A stretch of DNA of 20,201 nucleotides from JBFEYJ01 sp041563315. Lineage in GTDB: Bacteria > Pseudomonadota > Gammaproteobacteria > Thiohalomonadales > Thiohalomonadaceae. Made by a program: the position numbers and the translations under genes. The notes under the pieces were generated by a model. The model had not been told where the DNA came from. It did no database searches and saw only the letters and a list, made by a program, of their open reading frames with translations. The DNA lies in the NCBI GenBank assembly GCA_041563315.1, contig JBFFNE010000050.1, positions 1 to 20,201 of the forward strand, in the 5' to 3' direction. Shown here piece by piece: positions 7,198-16,020 of this stretch; the stretch's first letter is position 1, and each line of letters opens with the position of its first letter.

Positions 7198-8167
7198 TTA
7201 CTTTCTCCAGGGCGGCAAGCAGGTGCTTGCCAAATTCATCAGAAAGTCGGGCAGTAACCGGCATATACCAATGTCGATTCCCGGCATAGTTGAAATATTT
7301 TACCGCATCCTTTTCCGTCATCAGAACCAGGTTGGCATCGTTAAAATCGAGCTCTCCCTGGCAGTAGGGGTGGTGATCGGGAAAAGCATGTTCAATCGGT
7401 GTCACTCCCAACGCGCGTAGCGTATCAAAAAAACGGGCGGGATTGCCGATCCCGGCAACGGCGTGAACCGGTCCATCAGAAAATGATGAAACAGGCTTGG
7501 TCTTGCCACCGGTCAGGAGTATGGCCTCTCCCACCTGGAGTTGCATGGCCCACTCCCCTTCCCTGGCCTGGCCGTTGGCGACAACAAAGTCGACCGAAGC
7601 CAGGCGCGCTTTGGGCTCACGCAGAGGTCCTGCGGGGAGACAAAGACCATTAGCCAGACGACGCTCGCCATCGAGCACAGCGATCTCGATATCACGCATC
7701 AGGCGGTAGTGCTGCAGGCCATCATCACTAAGAATGATATTGACGTCATGTTCGGCCAACAACTGTCTGGCCGCAGCAGCACGGTCGGGCCCGACCACCA
7801 TGGGACAACCGCTGCGCCGCGCCAGCAGCAGAGCCTCGTCGCCTACCTGCCGCGCATCGGAATCAGCGCTGACGGTTTGCGGCCAGTGGAGCGCTTTGCC
7901 GCCGTAACCACGGCTGATCAATCCGGGGCGATACCCTCTCTGCCGCAGAAACTCGGCCAGCCACAGCACCAGCGGTGTTTTGCCGCTGCCACCAACCGTG
8001 ATATTGCCGACAACAATGATCGGGACCGCCAGCCTTTCACTCTGCAGAACGCCAAGGCGATAAAGCCAGCGGCGCAGGATCACCAGCAGGCAGAACAGGA
8101 TAGAGAGCGGCCACAACAGCCAGAGCCAGGGGCTTTTTCGGTACCAGTGCTCGTCAATCCGCTTCAC
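7190..8167 (-). CDS. lpxK: tetraacyldisaccharide 4'-kinase
   Basis: Phosphorylates the 4' position of the tetraacyl disaccharide, giving lipid IVA, at the cytoplasmic face of the inner membrane. The 325-aa product has an N-terminal membrane helix (about residues 12-31, SPWLWLLWPLSILFCLLVIL) and a Walker A loop, GNITVGGSGKTPL (54-66). LSDDGLQHYRL (146-156) carries the conserved Asp of the catalytic region, and MTEKDAVK (283-290) follows. GTG 8167 is the likely start (no better codon gives the helix intact), 11 nt after the msbA stop and without a clear ribosome binding site, so coupled translation is likely. Downstream it overlaps ycaR by 8 bp. The msbA-lpxK pairing is widespread in gammaproteobacteria. 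Confidence 0.96.
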   Translation of the reverse strand: MKRIDEHWYRKSPWLWLLWPLSILFCLLVILRRWLYRLGVLQSERLAVPIIVVGNITVGGSGKTPLVLWLAEFLRQRGYRPGLISRGYGGKALHWPQTVSADSDARQVGDEALLLARRSGCPMVVGPDRAAAARQLLAEHDVNIILSDDGLQHYRLMRDIEIAVLDGERRLANGLCLPAGPLREPKARLASVDFVVANGQAREGEWAMQLQVGEAILLTGGKTKPVSSFSDGPVHAVAGIGNPARFFDTLRALGVTPIEHAFPDHHPYCQGELDFNDANLVLMTEKDAVKYFNYAGNRHWYMPVTARLSDEFGKHLLAALEKVNG

Positions 8168-8178
8168 GTCGACAGGTT

Positions 8179-9936
8179 TCAGGGATTTTCCTGGAACTGC
8201 ATATTGTACAGTGCGGCGTACTGCCCACCCTGTTGCAGAAGTTCCGCGTGGCGACCGCTCTCGACAATGCGGCCCTTATCCATCACCACGATGCGATCGG
8301 CATTTTCAATGGTAGAGAGGCGATGGGCGATCACCAGCGTCGTACGGTTTTCCATCAATCCTTCCAACGCCGCCTGAATGTGGCGTTCTGACTCGGTATC
8401 CAGTGCCGAGGTCGCCTCATCGAGGATCAGGATGGGGGCATCCTTCAACAAGGCACGGGCAATGGCCAGGCGCTGACGCTGTCCACCGGAGAGCAACACC
8501 CCGTTCTCCCCGACCAGAGTATCGAGTCCGTCAGGCAAGTCACGAATGAACTCCATCGCATGGGCCACCTCGGCGGCGGCGCTGATCGCCTCGCGGCTCG
8601 CGCCTTCCAGGCGGCCGTAGGCGATATTGTTGGCGATGGTGTCATTGAACAGGGTGATATGCTGGCTCACCAAAGCGATCTGATCGCGCAGCGCAAGCAA
8701 GGGGAATTCACGGATATCCTGCCCATCGATAAGAATCTGACCAGATCTGACATCGTAGAAACGCGGCAGCAGACTCGCCAAGGTCGACTTGCCGCTGCCT
8801 GAACGGCCAACAAAGGCGATACTCTGCCCCGGCTCTACATCGAAGGAGATCGCTTGCAGAACCGCCCCCTTATCCTCACGATAACTGAAATTCACGTCAC
8901 GGTATGAGACCGCTCCCGCACAGCGCTGCAACGTACGGTTCCCGTTGTCCACCTCGGCGGGTGTATCAATAAGGGCGAAGATACTGTCCGCAGCAGCGAT
9001 ACCTCGCTGCAGGTTGGCGGTGATCTGTGTGAGACGTTTCATCGGCGCCAGCAGCATCATCATTGCAGCGATAAATGACATGAACGTGCCTGGAGAGAGT
9101 GACTTGTCGGAGACCTGTTGCAACGCAAAGTAGAGAACCACCGCAGCACCAATTGCTGCGATCAACTGGATCATCGGCACACTGGCGGCACTGGTCAACT
9201 CCAACTTCATGTTAAGACGACGGTTATTCTCGTTCGCCTTTTCAAAACGCCCCAGTTCATACTGCTCACCACCAAAGGTCTTCACTACCCGCTGGCCCTC
9301 TATCGCCTCCTCGGCAATTTGGGTGACATCTCCCATCGAGTGCTGAATTTTACCGCTATAGCGACGGAAACGATGATTAATGACAGTAATAACCTGGGCG
9401 ATTAGCGGCGTACCGATCAACATAATAAGAGCCAGCTCCCAACTGTGATAGAACATCAACATCAGGAGAACCAGCACAGTAAGACTATCGCGCACCAGGA
9501 TGGTGATCACATCGGTGGTGGCGCGTGCCACCTGCTCGACGTCATAAATCAGCTTGGAGAGCAAAGTACCCGAGGGTATTGAGTCGAAAAAAGAGACCGG
9601 CAGGCGCAACAAGCGCTCGAACATCTCTCCGCGCAACTTTTTGATCACCATGCGTGCCGCCCACGCCATCCAGTAACCGGACAGGAAGGTGGCAACGCCG
9701 CGCACCAGGAAGATGGCGACAAGCACATAGGGGGTAAGTGTAATGATGTCCGGGTCGCGCTCAACGAAGGTGCCGTCCAGCATCGGCTTGAGGAAATAGG
9801 CAAAGACCGCCTCGGTACTGGCAACCACCATCAGCGCTACGGCGGCGATGAGAAAAACCTTCCAATAGGGTTTGACGTAGCCGAGCAGACGGCGATAGAG
9901 AAGTTTGCCGTCGCTACCAGTGTTGCTATCGGTCAT
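8179..9936 (-). CDS. msbA: lipid A export ABC transporter MsbA
   Basis: Homodimeric half-transporter that flips lipid A core across the inner membrane with ATP. The 585 aa comprise a six-helix transmembrane domain (about residues 20-320) and an ATPase domain (about 340-580). The latter has Walker A GRSGSGKST (377-385), a Q-loop with Gln425, the signature LSGGQRQR (482-489), Walker B ILILDEATSALD (502-513) and the switch His538. The length equals that of E. coli MsbA (582 aa) within a few residues. The ATG shares its first base with the TAA of exbD (TAATG), so translation is probably coupled. Its position before lpxK favours the MsbA call over other export half-transporters. Confidence 0.95.
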   Translation of the reverse strand: MTDSNTGSDGKLLYRRLLGYVKPYWKVFLIAAVALMVVASTEAVFAYFLKPMLDGTFVERDPDIITLTPYVLVAIFLVRGVATFLSGYWMAWAARMVIKKLRGEMFERLLRLPVSFFDSIPSGTLLSKLIYDVEQVARATTDVITILVRDSLTVLVLLMLMFYHSWELALIMLIGTPLIAQVITVINHRFRRYSGKIQHSMGDVTQIAEEAIEGQRVVKTFGGEQYELGRFEKANENNRRLNMKLELTSAASVPMIQLIAAIGAAVVLYFALQQVSDKSLSPGTFMSFIAAMMMLLAPMKRLTQITANLQRGIAAADSIFALIDTPAEVDNGNRTLQRCAGAVSYRDVNFSYREDKGAVLQAISFDVEPGQSIAFVGRSGSGKSTLASLLPRFYDVRSGQILIDGQDIREFPLLALRDQIALVSQHITLFNDTIANNIAYGRLEGASREAISAAAEVAHAMEFIRDLPDGLDTLVGENGVLLSGGQRQRLAIARALLKDAPILILDEATSALDTESERHIQAALEGLMENRTTLVIAHRLSTIENADRIVVMDKGRIVESGRHAELLQQGGQYAALYNMQFQENP

Positions 9937-10358
9937 TAATTGCTATCGCCCGGCTTGTTAGTGGCAAAGGTCAGATTGACGAAACCGAGCTGGCGCGCGG
10001 CATCCATTGCGGTGATAACCGACTGGTGAGGGGTATTGCGATCAGCACTGAGAATAACCTGCGGTTTTTCCTGCTCGCCAGCCGCCTCCTGGATGGCCCT
10101 TTTGAGGGTATCAATTTGGGTATTGATGACCTCTTGGCGATTGACAAAATAGCGCCCCTTGTCATCAATACTGATCTCAACCACCTGTTTTTCGGTCTGC
10201 ATGGGCTGGCCGCTGGCTTCAGGCAGCTCGATACTGATCTCGGTCTCCCGCTCAAAGGTGGTAGAGACCATGAAAAAGATCAGTAACAGGAACACCACAT
10301 CGATTAACGCCGTAAGATTGACATCCGGTTCTTCACGGCGTGGTGTCATCAGACGCAT
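9936..10358 (-). CDS. exbD: ExbD/TolR-type proton channel subunit
   Basis: 140-aa inner-membrane protein with a short cytoplasmic start, one transmembrane helix (about residues 15-33, LTALIDVVFLLLIFFMVST) and a periplasmic domain. The conserved Asp20 in the helix matches the proton-carrying aspartate of ExbD (Asp25 in E. coli). With ExbB it converts proton flow into mechanical work on a TonB-type partner. Start ATG 10358 shares one base with the exbB TGA (TGATG) and has GGAGG 8 nt upstream; a second ATG three codons later is less favoured. No tonB gene is adjacent. A TolR role is possible, but tolA, tolB and pal are not nearby. Confidence 0.9.
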   Translation of the reverse strand: MRLMTPRREEPDVNLTALIDVVFLLLIFFMVSTTFERETEISIELPEASGQPMQTEKQVVEISIDDKGRYFVNRQEVINTQIDTLKRAIQEAAGEQEKPQVILSADRNTPHQSVITAMDAARQLGFVNLTFATNKPGDSN

Positions 10359-10984
10359 CAGGCGCCCTCCTCGCCGGTTTTACGCTCACCATGGATCACC
10401 TCAACCAGTTTCAGCGCCTCCTCTTCCATCCGAATCACCAACATTTCGACGCGGCCACGAAAGTAGCGGTAGAACATCAGGCTGGGAATGGCCACAGAGA
10501 GACCGGCGGCGGTAGTGATTAGGGCCTCGGAAATCCCCCCGGCCAGCACGGTCGGGTTTCCCACCCCCTGGGCGGTGATTGCTGTAAAGACCTTGATCAT
10601 GCCGATAACCGTGCCAAGCAGGCCGAGCAAGGGGGTGATGGAGGCGATGGTGCCAAGAGTATTTAGGAAACGCTCGAGCTCAAGCACCACTTGACGGCCG
10701 CTCTCTTCAATAGCCTCCTTCATTACCTCGCGCTCGTTGTGCATGTTGACCAGGCCGGCGGCAAGGATACGACCAAGCGGTGAACTGCTGCGAAGAAGCT
10801 TAATATGCTCCGCGTTCAATTCATGTTTCTGGTGCAATTCCCAGACCTGGGCTACCAGATTGTTCGGCACGACTTTTTCCTGCTTCAGCACCCAGAATCG
10901 TTCCCCGATGATGGCAACGGCCACCACGGAACAGAGAATAATGGGCAGCATCAACCAACCACCTGCGGTTACCAGCTCAAACAC
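10358..10984 (-). CDS. exbB: ExbB/TolQ/MotA family proton channel subunit
   Basis: 208-aa membrane protein. Helix 1 lies near residues 8-28 (GGWLMLPIILCSVVAVAIIGE). A cytoplasmic stretch follows, then two helices with the family core GTIASITPLLGLLGTVIGMIKVF (111-133) and EALITTAAGLSVAIPSLMFYRYF (153-175). Thr and small residues in the last two helices line the channel in ExbB structures. It starts with GTG 10984, preceded by GGAAGGA. It is the first gene of the run exbB-exbD-msbA-lpxK-ycaR-kdsB. The 144-bp gap to comEC presumably carries the operon promoter, but I could not identify it convincingly; a GCAGC-C-GCTGC palindrome lies at 11038-11048. Confidence 0.92.
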   Translation of the reverse strand: MFELVTAGGWLMLPIILCSVVAVAIIGERFWVLKQEKVVPNNLVAQVWELHQKHELNAEHIKLLRSSSPLGRILAAGLVNMHNEREVMKEAIEESGRQVVLELERFLNTLGTIASITPLLGLLGTVIGMIKVFTAITAQGVGNPTVLAGGISEALITTAAGLSVAIPSLMFYRYFRGRVEMLVIRMEEEALKLVEVIHGERKTGEEGA

Positions 10985-11128
10985 CTTATTTTCCTTCCCT
11001 TAACACCTTGAAAATCAGGAGGATAATGTAACAAAGTGCAGCCGCTGCGCATAGTGTTCAGTATCACATTACACCTGCATTTTTCTCTCCGGGCATCACG
11101 TCCCCAGGGAAGTCAGGTAAAAAATCAG

Positions 11129-13426
11129 TTAACGACTATGCCAATAACGGCGGGTGTGCTTACGCCAGGCCCGCGGCTCAAGCCTGCCATTGCCGAGTGT
11201 CAGACTCACAGCACCGCTCTGATAGCTGACGATCTCCTGCACGCCCGCACGGCGATAGCGTTCCGCAATGAGTGGCCGCGGAAAGCCGTACCGATTTCGA
11301 TAGCCGACCGGATAGAGCACCCATAACGGTTCTACCGCCGTGATAAACGCCTCGGTTGAGGAAGTCTTGCTGCCGTGATGCGGGGCCACCAGCACCTGTG
11401 AGGACACTCGGGCAGCACTGGCCAGCAGTTCCTGTTCCGCCCGGGCCTCAATATCGCCGGTCAGCAAAACACGCTTTCCCCCGGCCGTGATCTGGAGGAC
11501 ACAGGAGTCGTCATTGCCCCGACTCCTCTGAGAGCGCTCTGGAGGATGGAGCATGGCGAAATGCACCCCATCCCACCACCACGATTCGCCGTGATGACAG
11601 CTCTCCGTCCCAGTCCAAAAGATTTTCTGCGGCACACTGGTCAGCAGTCTCGACACGGGAATCCTCTCGGTCAGGGAGCGGGCACCACCGATATGGTCAT
11701 TATCACCGTGACTGATCACCAGGACATCCACTTGCTCTATCCCTCGCTTGCGCAAAAAAGGCACCACCACGGCCTTACCCGTGTCAAAACCGGAAGAAAA
11801 CCGCGGTCCGGTATCAAACACCAAGGTATGCCGATGAGTCTGCACTACCGCAGACAATCCTTGTCCCACATCAAGCAGGGTAAACTCAGCCGTTCCCGGA
11901 GCAGGGGCCACAGGCTGCACCAATAAAACCGGCAACAGCAAGACTATGCCCAGGCGGCGCAACGGCCAGCCTCTCGGCATCAGCAACCACACCACTCCCA
12001 AAAAGGCCGGCAACAGCGTCCATAACGGCGCCGGCCGCGCAAGCACCGGCACATAACGGTTTAACCCCTCCAGCGCCGGCCACGGCCATTGTACAAGCAC
12101 TGCCGCCATCTGCAGCAGCAACTCCCCGCCAGTTCCCCATAACAGCAGCACGGCGGTGCCCAGCAGGGTCAAGGGAACCACGAGAAAGCCCACGAGTGGC
12201 ACCGCGATCAGATTCGCCAGCGGCGCACTCAGCGAACCCTGTTGAAAGAACAGCAACAATAGTGGTAACAGGCCAATACCCACCAACCACTGCACCCGCC
12301 CCCACTTCCACCACACACCATTGCTGCTGAGCCGCCCCCCCATCCCAAACAGAATCAGGGCCACCGCCGCGAAAGAGAGCCAAAACCCGGCAGCCAATAC
12401 CGCCAAGGGTTGCCACAGCAAAACTAGCCAGCATGCTAGAAGTAGCGACCGCCAGGGGGCGAGTGGGCGTTGCCAGAGAATCGCCCCAAGCACAAGCGCA
12501 AGCATCAGCATTGCCCTCTGGGTGGGGAGCGAGAAACCGGCGAGTGCAGCATAGGACACCCCGGCGAGCAACGCCGCCAATGCCGCAGCCTTGGGAGCGG
12601 GGAGCCACAGGCAACACCCTGGGCAACGACACCATATCAAGCGAACCAGAAAGAAAATCAGCCCCGCCACCAGACCGACATGCAGGCCGGAGATCGCCAC
12701 CAGATGGTTGGTGCCACTGGCCAACAAGACTTCCCACTGGCGGTCGCTGATAGCCTCGCGCTCCCCCAGTGCCAAGGCGATGATGATCCCCTTTGCAGGA
12801 TGTTCCCCCAAAGCCCGGCTGAGCCGTTGGTGCAGGCCGAACCGAAATCGCTGTAATGGCGCCGACCAGCGGCTTTCACCCAGCAGCAGGTTCTGCTGTG
12901 AACGCCGCACATAGCCAGTGGCGCGAATGCCATGCTGAAACAGCCAGGCCTCGTAATCGAAGCCGCCAGGATTCATCATGCCCCAGGGGCGTTTCAATTT
13001 AACCAGTAACTGCCAGCGCTGCCCCGGCGCGAGATGCTCGGGGTAATCGTTATACCAGCTCAGACGCACCCGCTCCGGCACTGTCACCGCCTTACCGGCA
13101 TAACTTGCTTCATCAGGGGCAAAAAGAAAACGGACCCGGCGTGTCTCCTGACGTGGTAATGAGACAATCACACCGGATAGAAGCAACTCCTTTCCCTCCA
13201 GCTCCGCATCGAGCCCTGGCTGCAAAGCCCAGTGCCCATGACAGGCAGCCCAAAGAAAGCCGAAGCACGCGGCGGCCAACACCCCGAAGGCGGGTTGGCG
13301 GCGAAGGCCGGAGAGTAGCATCAGGAAAACGAGAAAGATCCCGGCCAGCCAGTGCCAGGAGGGGAGTTGGTCAACCTGTTGTAAAACCAGAATGCCCAGA
13401 ATAAATGCTATCGTCCGTGAAAGCAT
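11129..13426 (-). CDS. comEC: ComEC/Rec2 family DNA internalization channel protein
   Basis: 765-aa inner-membrane protein that carries single-stranded DNA into the cytoplasm during natural transformation. The order is N-terminal hydrophobic segments and the DUF4131/OB-like region (about 5-190), the Competence domain with its helix bundle (about 205-500, including NHLVAISGLHVG at 240-251), then a metallo-beta-lactamase-like domain (about 512-750). The latter holds LLDVGQG (517-523), VFDTG (536-540), the metal motif ISHGDNDHIGG (571-581), LLTGDIE (654-660) and APHHGSKTSS (681-690), so the nuclease-like site looks intact. ATG 13426 has AGGA just upstream. No other competence genes are in the window, so competence itself is not proven. 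It diverges from the DUF2062 gene by 67 bp. Confidence 0.95.
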   Translation of the reverse strand: MLSRTIAFILGILVLQQVDQLPSWHWLAGIFLVFLMLLSGLRRQPAFGVLAAACFGFLWAACHGHWALQPGLDAELEGKELLLSGVIVSLPRQETRRVRFLFAPDEASYAGKAVTVPERVRLSWYNDYPEHLAPGQRWQLLVKLKRPWGMMNPGGFDYEAWLFQHGIRATGYVRRSQQNLLLGESRWSAPLQRFRFGLHQRLSRALGEHPAKGIIIALALGEREAISDRQWEVLLASGTNHLVAISGLHVGLVAGLIFFLVRLIWCRCPGCCLWLPAPKAAALAALLAGVSYAALAGFSLPTQRAMLMLALVLGAILWQRPLAPWRSLLLACWLVLLWQPLAVLAAGFWLSFAAVALILFGMGGRLSSNGVWWKWGRVQWLVGIGLLPLLLLFFQQGSLSAPLANLIAVPLVGFLVVPLTLLGTAVLLLWGTGGELLLQMAAVLVQWPWPALEGLNRYVPVLARPAPLWTLLPAFLGVVWLLMPRGWPLRRLGIVLLLPVLLVQPVAPAPGTAEFTLLDVGQGLSAVVQTHRHTLVFDTGPRFSSGFDTGKAVVVPFLRKRGIEQVDVLVISHGDNDHIGGARSLTERIPVSRLLTSVPQKIFWTGTESCHHGESWWWDGVHFAMLHPPERSQRSRGNDDSCVLQITAGGKRVLLTGDIEARAEQELLASAARVSSQVLVAPHHGSKTSSTEAFITAVEPLWVLYPVGYRNRYGFPRPLIAERYRRAGVQEIVSYQSGAVSLTLGNGRLEPRAWRKHTRRYWHSR

Positions 13427-13432
13427 AGGTTC

Positions 13433-13458
13433 CTAATTGTGAGCGAATTAGCGATAAT
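13433..13458 (+). promoter_or_regulatory. possible promoter/operator between comEC and DUF2062 gene
   Basis: An inverted repeat, CTAATT (13433-13438) and AATTAG (13446-13451), has a 7-nt spacer. It is followed two bases later by GATAAT (13453-13458), one base off the -10 consensus and pointing at the DUF2062 gene. The -35 region (TTCCTA) is weak. The repeat would overlap the promoter spacer, as a repressor site could. Confidence 0.3.
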
Positions 13459-13493
13459 AGAAAAAATTTCTTATTCCACTACTGTTTCCATTC

Positions 13494-14042
13494 ATGCCGA
13501 AGAAGCTTATCAAACGTTTCCTGCCGGATCACCATGTGATTCGTGAGCACAGGCATCTGCGTTTTTTCGGCACCCTACTCCATGATCCCAACCTGTGGCA
13601 CCTCAACCGCCGCTCTGCCTCCGGGGCCTTCGCCGTCGGCCTGTTTATGGCCTTTGTCCCGATTCCGTTTCAAATGCTGTTTGCCGCTGCGGGCGCGGTG
13701 ATGCTTCGGGTGAACCTGCCTCTGTCGGTAATTCTCGTCTGGCTCACCAATCCGCTGACCATGGCCCCGATCTTTTATTTCAACTACCGGCTTGGAACCT
13801 GGATACTGGGGACACCACCGCACAGCGGTGGTTTTCATTTCACGCTGTCATATGAATGGCTGGCAAATGAACTTGGGAGGTTCTGGGAGCCGTTCCTTCT
13901 CGGCTGCTTTGTTACAGGAGCAGTGAGCGCGCTACTCGGCTATCTTACGGTACGGGGCTTGTGGCGGCTGCACCTGGTCAAGCATTACAGAGCCCGCAAA
14001 CGACAATTCCTTGCTCGCAAGCGTCAGGGAAAAACCGAATAA
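13494..14042 (+). CDS. DUF2062 family membrane protein
   Basis: 182-aa protein with the DUF2062 pattern: a basic start, then NRRSASGAFAVGLFMAFVPIP (residues 38-58), followed by the hydrophobic segment QMLFAAAGAVMLRVNLPLSVILVWLTNPLT and the motif NPLTMAPIFYFNYRLG (86-101). A further helix (about 132-152) and a very basic tail (HYRARKRQFLARKRQ) end the protein, so the tail is probably cytoplasmic. Function is unknown; homologues are common in gammaproteobacteria beside comEC, msbA or lol genes. ATG 13494 lacks an evident ribosome binding site. It converges with lolD, with 22 bp between the stops. Confidence 0.85.
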   Translation: MPKKLIKRFLPDHHVIREHRHLRFFGTLLHDPNLWHLNRRSASGAFAVGLFMAFVPIPFQMLFAAAGAVMLRVNLPLSVILVWLTNPLTMAPIFYFNYRLGTWILGTPPHSGGFHFTLSYEWLANELGRFWEPFLLGCFVTGAVSALLGYLTVRGLWRLHLVKHYRARKRQFLARKRQGKTE

Positions 14043-14064
14043 CCCTCTGGGCGAACGATCCTGC

Positions 14065-14754
14065 TCACGAACTCTCCTCGCTCAGCTGACCGTCAACCAT
14101 ACGCAACACCCGGTCCATGCGCCGTGCCAATCCACTATCATGAGTTACCACAACAAGACTGGTCTTGAGCTCCTCGTTCAACTCCAGCATCAGTGCATAG
14201 ACCTGATCGGCGGTGCGCTGATCGAGGTTGCCTGTCGGCTCGTCGGCAAGGATACATTGTGGCCGCGTCACCAGAGCACGAGCAATGGCGGCGCGCTGGC
14301 GCTCACCACCGGAGAGTTCTCCGGGCTTGTGCGCCAGGCGCTGGCCGAGCCCCACCCGTTCCAGAATCGACGTCGCCTGAGCCCTGGCCTGAGAGGTGGA
14401 CACGCCGCGGATCAGTAACGGCATGGCCACATTTTCCAATGCAGTAAACTCCGGCAACAGATGGTGAAACTGGTAAACGAAGCCCAACGCTGCGTTGCGC
14501 AGACGCCCGCGTGCCGCCTCATCCAGCTTGGCCATCGCTTTACCGGCGACAAAGACCTCCCCCGCTGTCGGTGTATCGAGCCCACCCAACAGATGCAGCA
14601 AGGTGCTTTTTCCAGAGCCAGAGGCGCCGATGATAGCGATACGCTCCCCCTCAGCGACAGAAAAATCGACCTCTTTTAGCACCTCGACCGACAACGGTCC
14701 CTGGTCGAAGCGCTTGCTCAGCCCGTTACAGGAGAGGACCGTATATGCCGCCAT
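14065..14754 (-). CDS. lolD: lipoprotein-releasing system ATP-binding protein LolD
   Basis: ATPase of the Lol complex, which extracts outer-membrane lipoproteins from the inner membrane and hands them to LolA. 229 aa, the usual family length. Walker A is GASGSGKST (43-51), the signature LSGGERQR (147-154), Walker B CILADEPTGNLD (167-178), and the switch His205 lies in VVVTHD. LolD-type residues GFVYQFHHLLPEFTALENV (91-109) include the Q-loop. The frame is open further upstream, including an ATG at 14772 that overlaps the permease stop, but ATG 14754 has AAGGAG exactly 6 nt before it (14761-14766), two bases of which are the end of the permease stop codon. That fixes the start and couples the two genes. 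Confidence 0.95.
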   Translation of the reverse strand: MAAYTVLSCNGLSKRFDQGPLSVEVLKEVDFSVAEGERIAIIGASGSGKSTLLHLLGGLDTPTAGEVFVAGKAMAKLDEAARGRLRNAALGFVYQFHHLLPEFTALENVAMPLLIRGVSTSQARAQATSILERVGLGQRLAHKPGELSGGERQRAAIARALVTRPQCILADEPTGNLDQRTADQVYALMLELNEELKTSLVVVTHDSGLARRMDRVLRMVDGQLSEESS

Positions 14755-14764
14755 GGTCTGCTCC

Positions 14765-16012
14765 TTATTCATAACGCAGTGACTCCGCAGGCTGGGTGCG
14801 TGAGGCGCGCCACGCCGGGTAAAGGGTGGCAACCACACTGATCAGGAAAGAGACCGCGCTGATTTTCACCACATCGTCCCAATGCAGCTCGGAAGGAAGG
14901 TCACTGATGTAGTAGACATCAGCGGGCAGGAACTGCATTCCGAATAGCTGCTCGATAGCCGGTACGATGGTCTCCACATTCAACGCGAGAGTGACGCCAC
15001 CGATGAGACCGAGCAGCGTACCAACAAAACCGATCACCGTACCCTGAACCATAAAGATGCCGAGAATGCTGCGCGGTGTTGCGCCCAGCGTGCGCAAGAT
15101 CGCAATATCTGTCGTCTTGTCTGTCACCACCATCACCAGAGTGGAGACAATATTAAATGCTGCCACCGCAATGATTAACAGCAGGATAACGAACATCACC
15201 GTTTTTTCCGTCTTGATGGCGCGGAAGAAATTGGCGTGGGACTGGGTCCAGTCGCGCACCTGATAGATGCCCGGAAGCGACTCGGCCAACTCACGGCTAA
15301 CGAAGGGGGCGCGAAACAGGTCATCGAGCTTGAGACGCAGTCCAGTCACCCCATCGCCCATGCGGAACAGGGTGCGGGCATCATCAAGGTGAACCAGCGC
15401 CATGGCGCTGTCGTACTCATACATCCCCACATCGAAGATGCCACTGACACTAAAGCGTTTGAGCCGTGGCATGACACCAGCGGGTGTGACATTTGCGCTG
15501 GGAGTAACCAGGGTCACCTTATCACCGATCATCACCCCGAGAATACGTGCCAGGTCGATACCAAGGATGATGCGATACTCCCCCGCTTGCAAATCATCGA
15601 TACTGCCACTGGACATCTTGGCGGTCACATCGGAAACCTTCGGTTCCTCATCCGGCAATACACCACGAATGACACTGCCGTTGACCTGCTGACCATGGAT
15701 CAGCATCCCTTCCTTCTGAATATAGGGCGCACTCCCCACCACATGCGGGTGTTTATCTGCAAGCACAGCCAACTGATCCCAGTTCGTGAGCCCCTCACCA
15801 TAGCCGCTGATGGTAGCGTGCGAGGTCATACCGAGGATGCGCTGGCGCAGCTCCGTCTCAAAACCGTTCATCACCGATAGCACGGTGATGAGCGCGGTCA
15901 CGCCCAGTGCGATCCCCAGCATCGAGGTCAACGAAATAAAGGAGATAAAATGATTACGGCGCTTGGCGCGGGTATAGCGCAGGCCGATAAAAAGTTGTAG
16001 TGGTCGGTACAT
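14765..16012 (-). CDS. lolC: lipoprotein-releasing permease, LolC/LolE family
   Basis: 415-aa inner-membrane permease of the Lol lipoprotein exporter. Helix 1 lies near residues 23-49 (ISFISLTSMLGIALGVTALITVLSV). A large periplasmic MacB-like domain spans about 50-268, and three more helices lie near 270-296, 318-345 and 383-402 (FtsX domain). The segment TPSANVTPAGVMPRLKRFSVSG (170-191) resembles the periplasmic hook region of LolC that binds LolA. LolC and LolE are homologous; the gene before this one is sfsA and the gene after lolD is DUF2062, so no second permease is present here. It may form a homodimer, as in genomes where the single permease is called LolF. ATG 16012 has no clear ribosome binding site. 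Confidence 0.9.
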   Translation of the reverse strand: MYRPLQLFIGLRYTRAKRRNHFISFISLTSMLGIALGVTALITVLSVMNGFETELRQRILGMTSHATISGYGEGLTNWDQLAVLADKHPHVVGSAPYIQKEGMLIHGQQVNGSVIRGVLPDEEPKVSDVTAKMSSGSIDDLQAGEYRIILGIDLARILGVMIGDKVTLVTPSANVTPAGVMPRLKRFSVSGIFDVGMYEYDSAMALVHLDDARTLFRMGDGVTGLRLKLDDLFRAPFVSRELAESLPGIYQVRDWTQSHANFFRAIKTEKTVMFVILLLIIAVAAFNIVSTLVMVVTDKTTDIAILRTLGATPRSILGIFMVQGTVIGFVGTLLGLIGGVTLALNVETIVPAIEQLFGMQFLPADVYYISDLPSELHWDDVVKISAVSFLISVVATLYPAWRASRTQPAESLRYE

Positions 16013-16020
16013 GGGCGAGC

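Noticed and set aside
7541..8377. 278-codon open frame on the plus strand
   Set aside because: It is antisense to lpxK and the end of msbA, both intact conserved genes; there is no domain signal.
11017..11031. AGGAGG followed by ATG-TAA on the plus strand
   Set aside because: A start-stop pair with no gene following on that strand; probably chance.
11886..12737. 283-codon alternate frame on the minus strand
   Set aside because: Shadow frame inside comEC; the comEC frame keeps all family motifs without a shift.
13436..13446. AATTGTGAGCG, identical to half of the lac operator
   Set aside because: Only one half matches, no lac-type genes are near, and a short AT-rich match is expected by chance.
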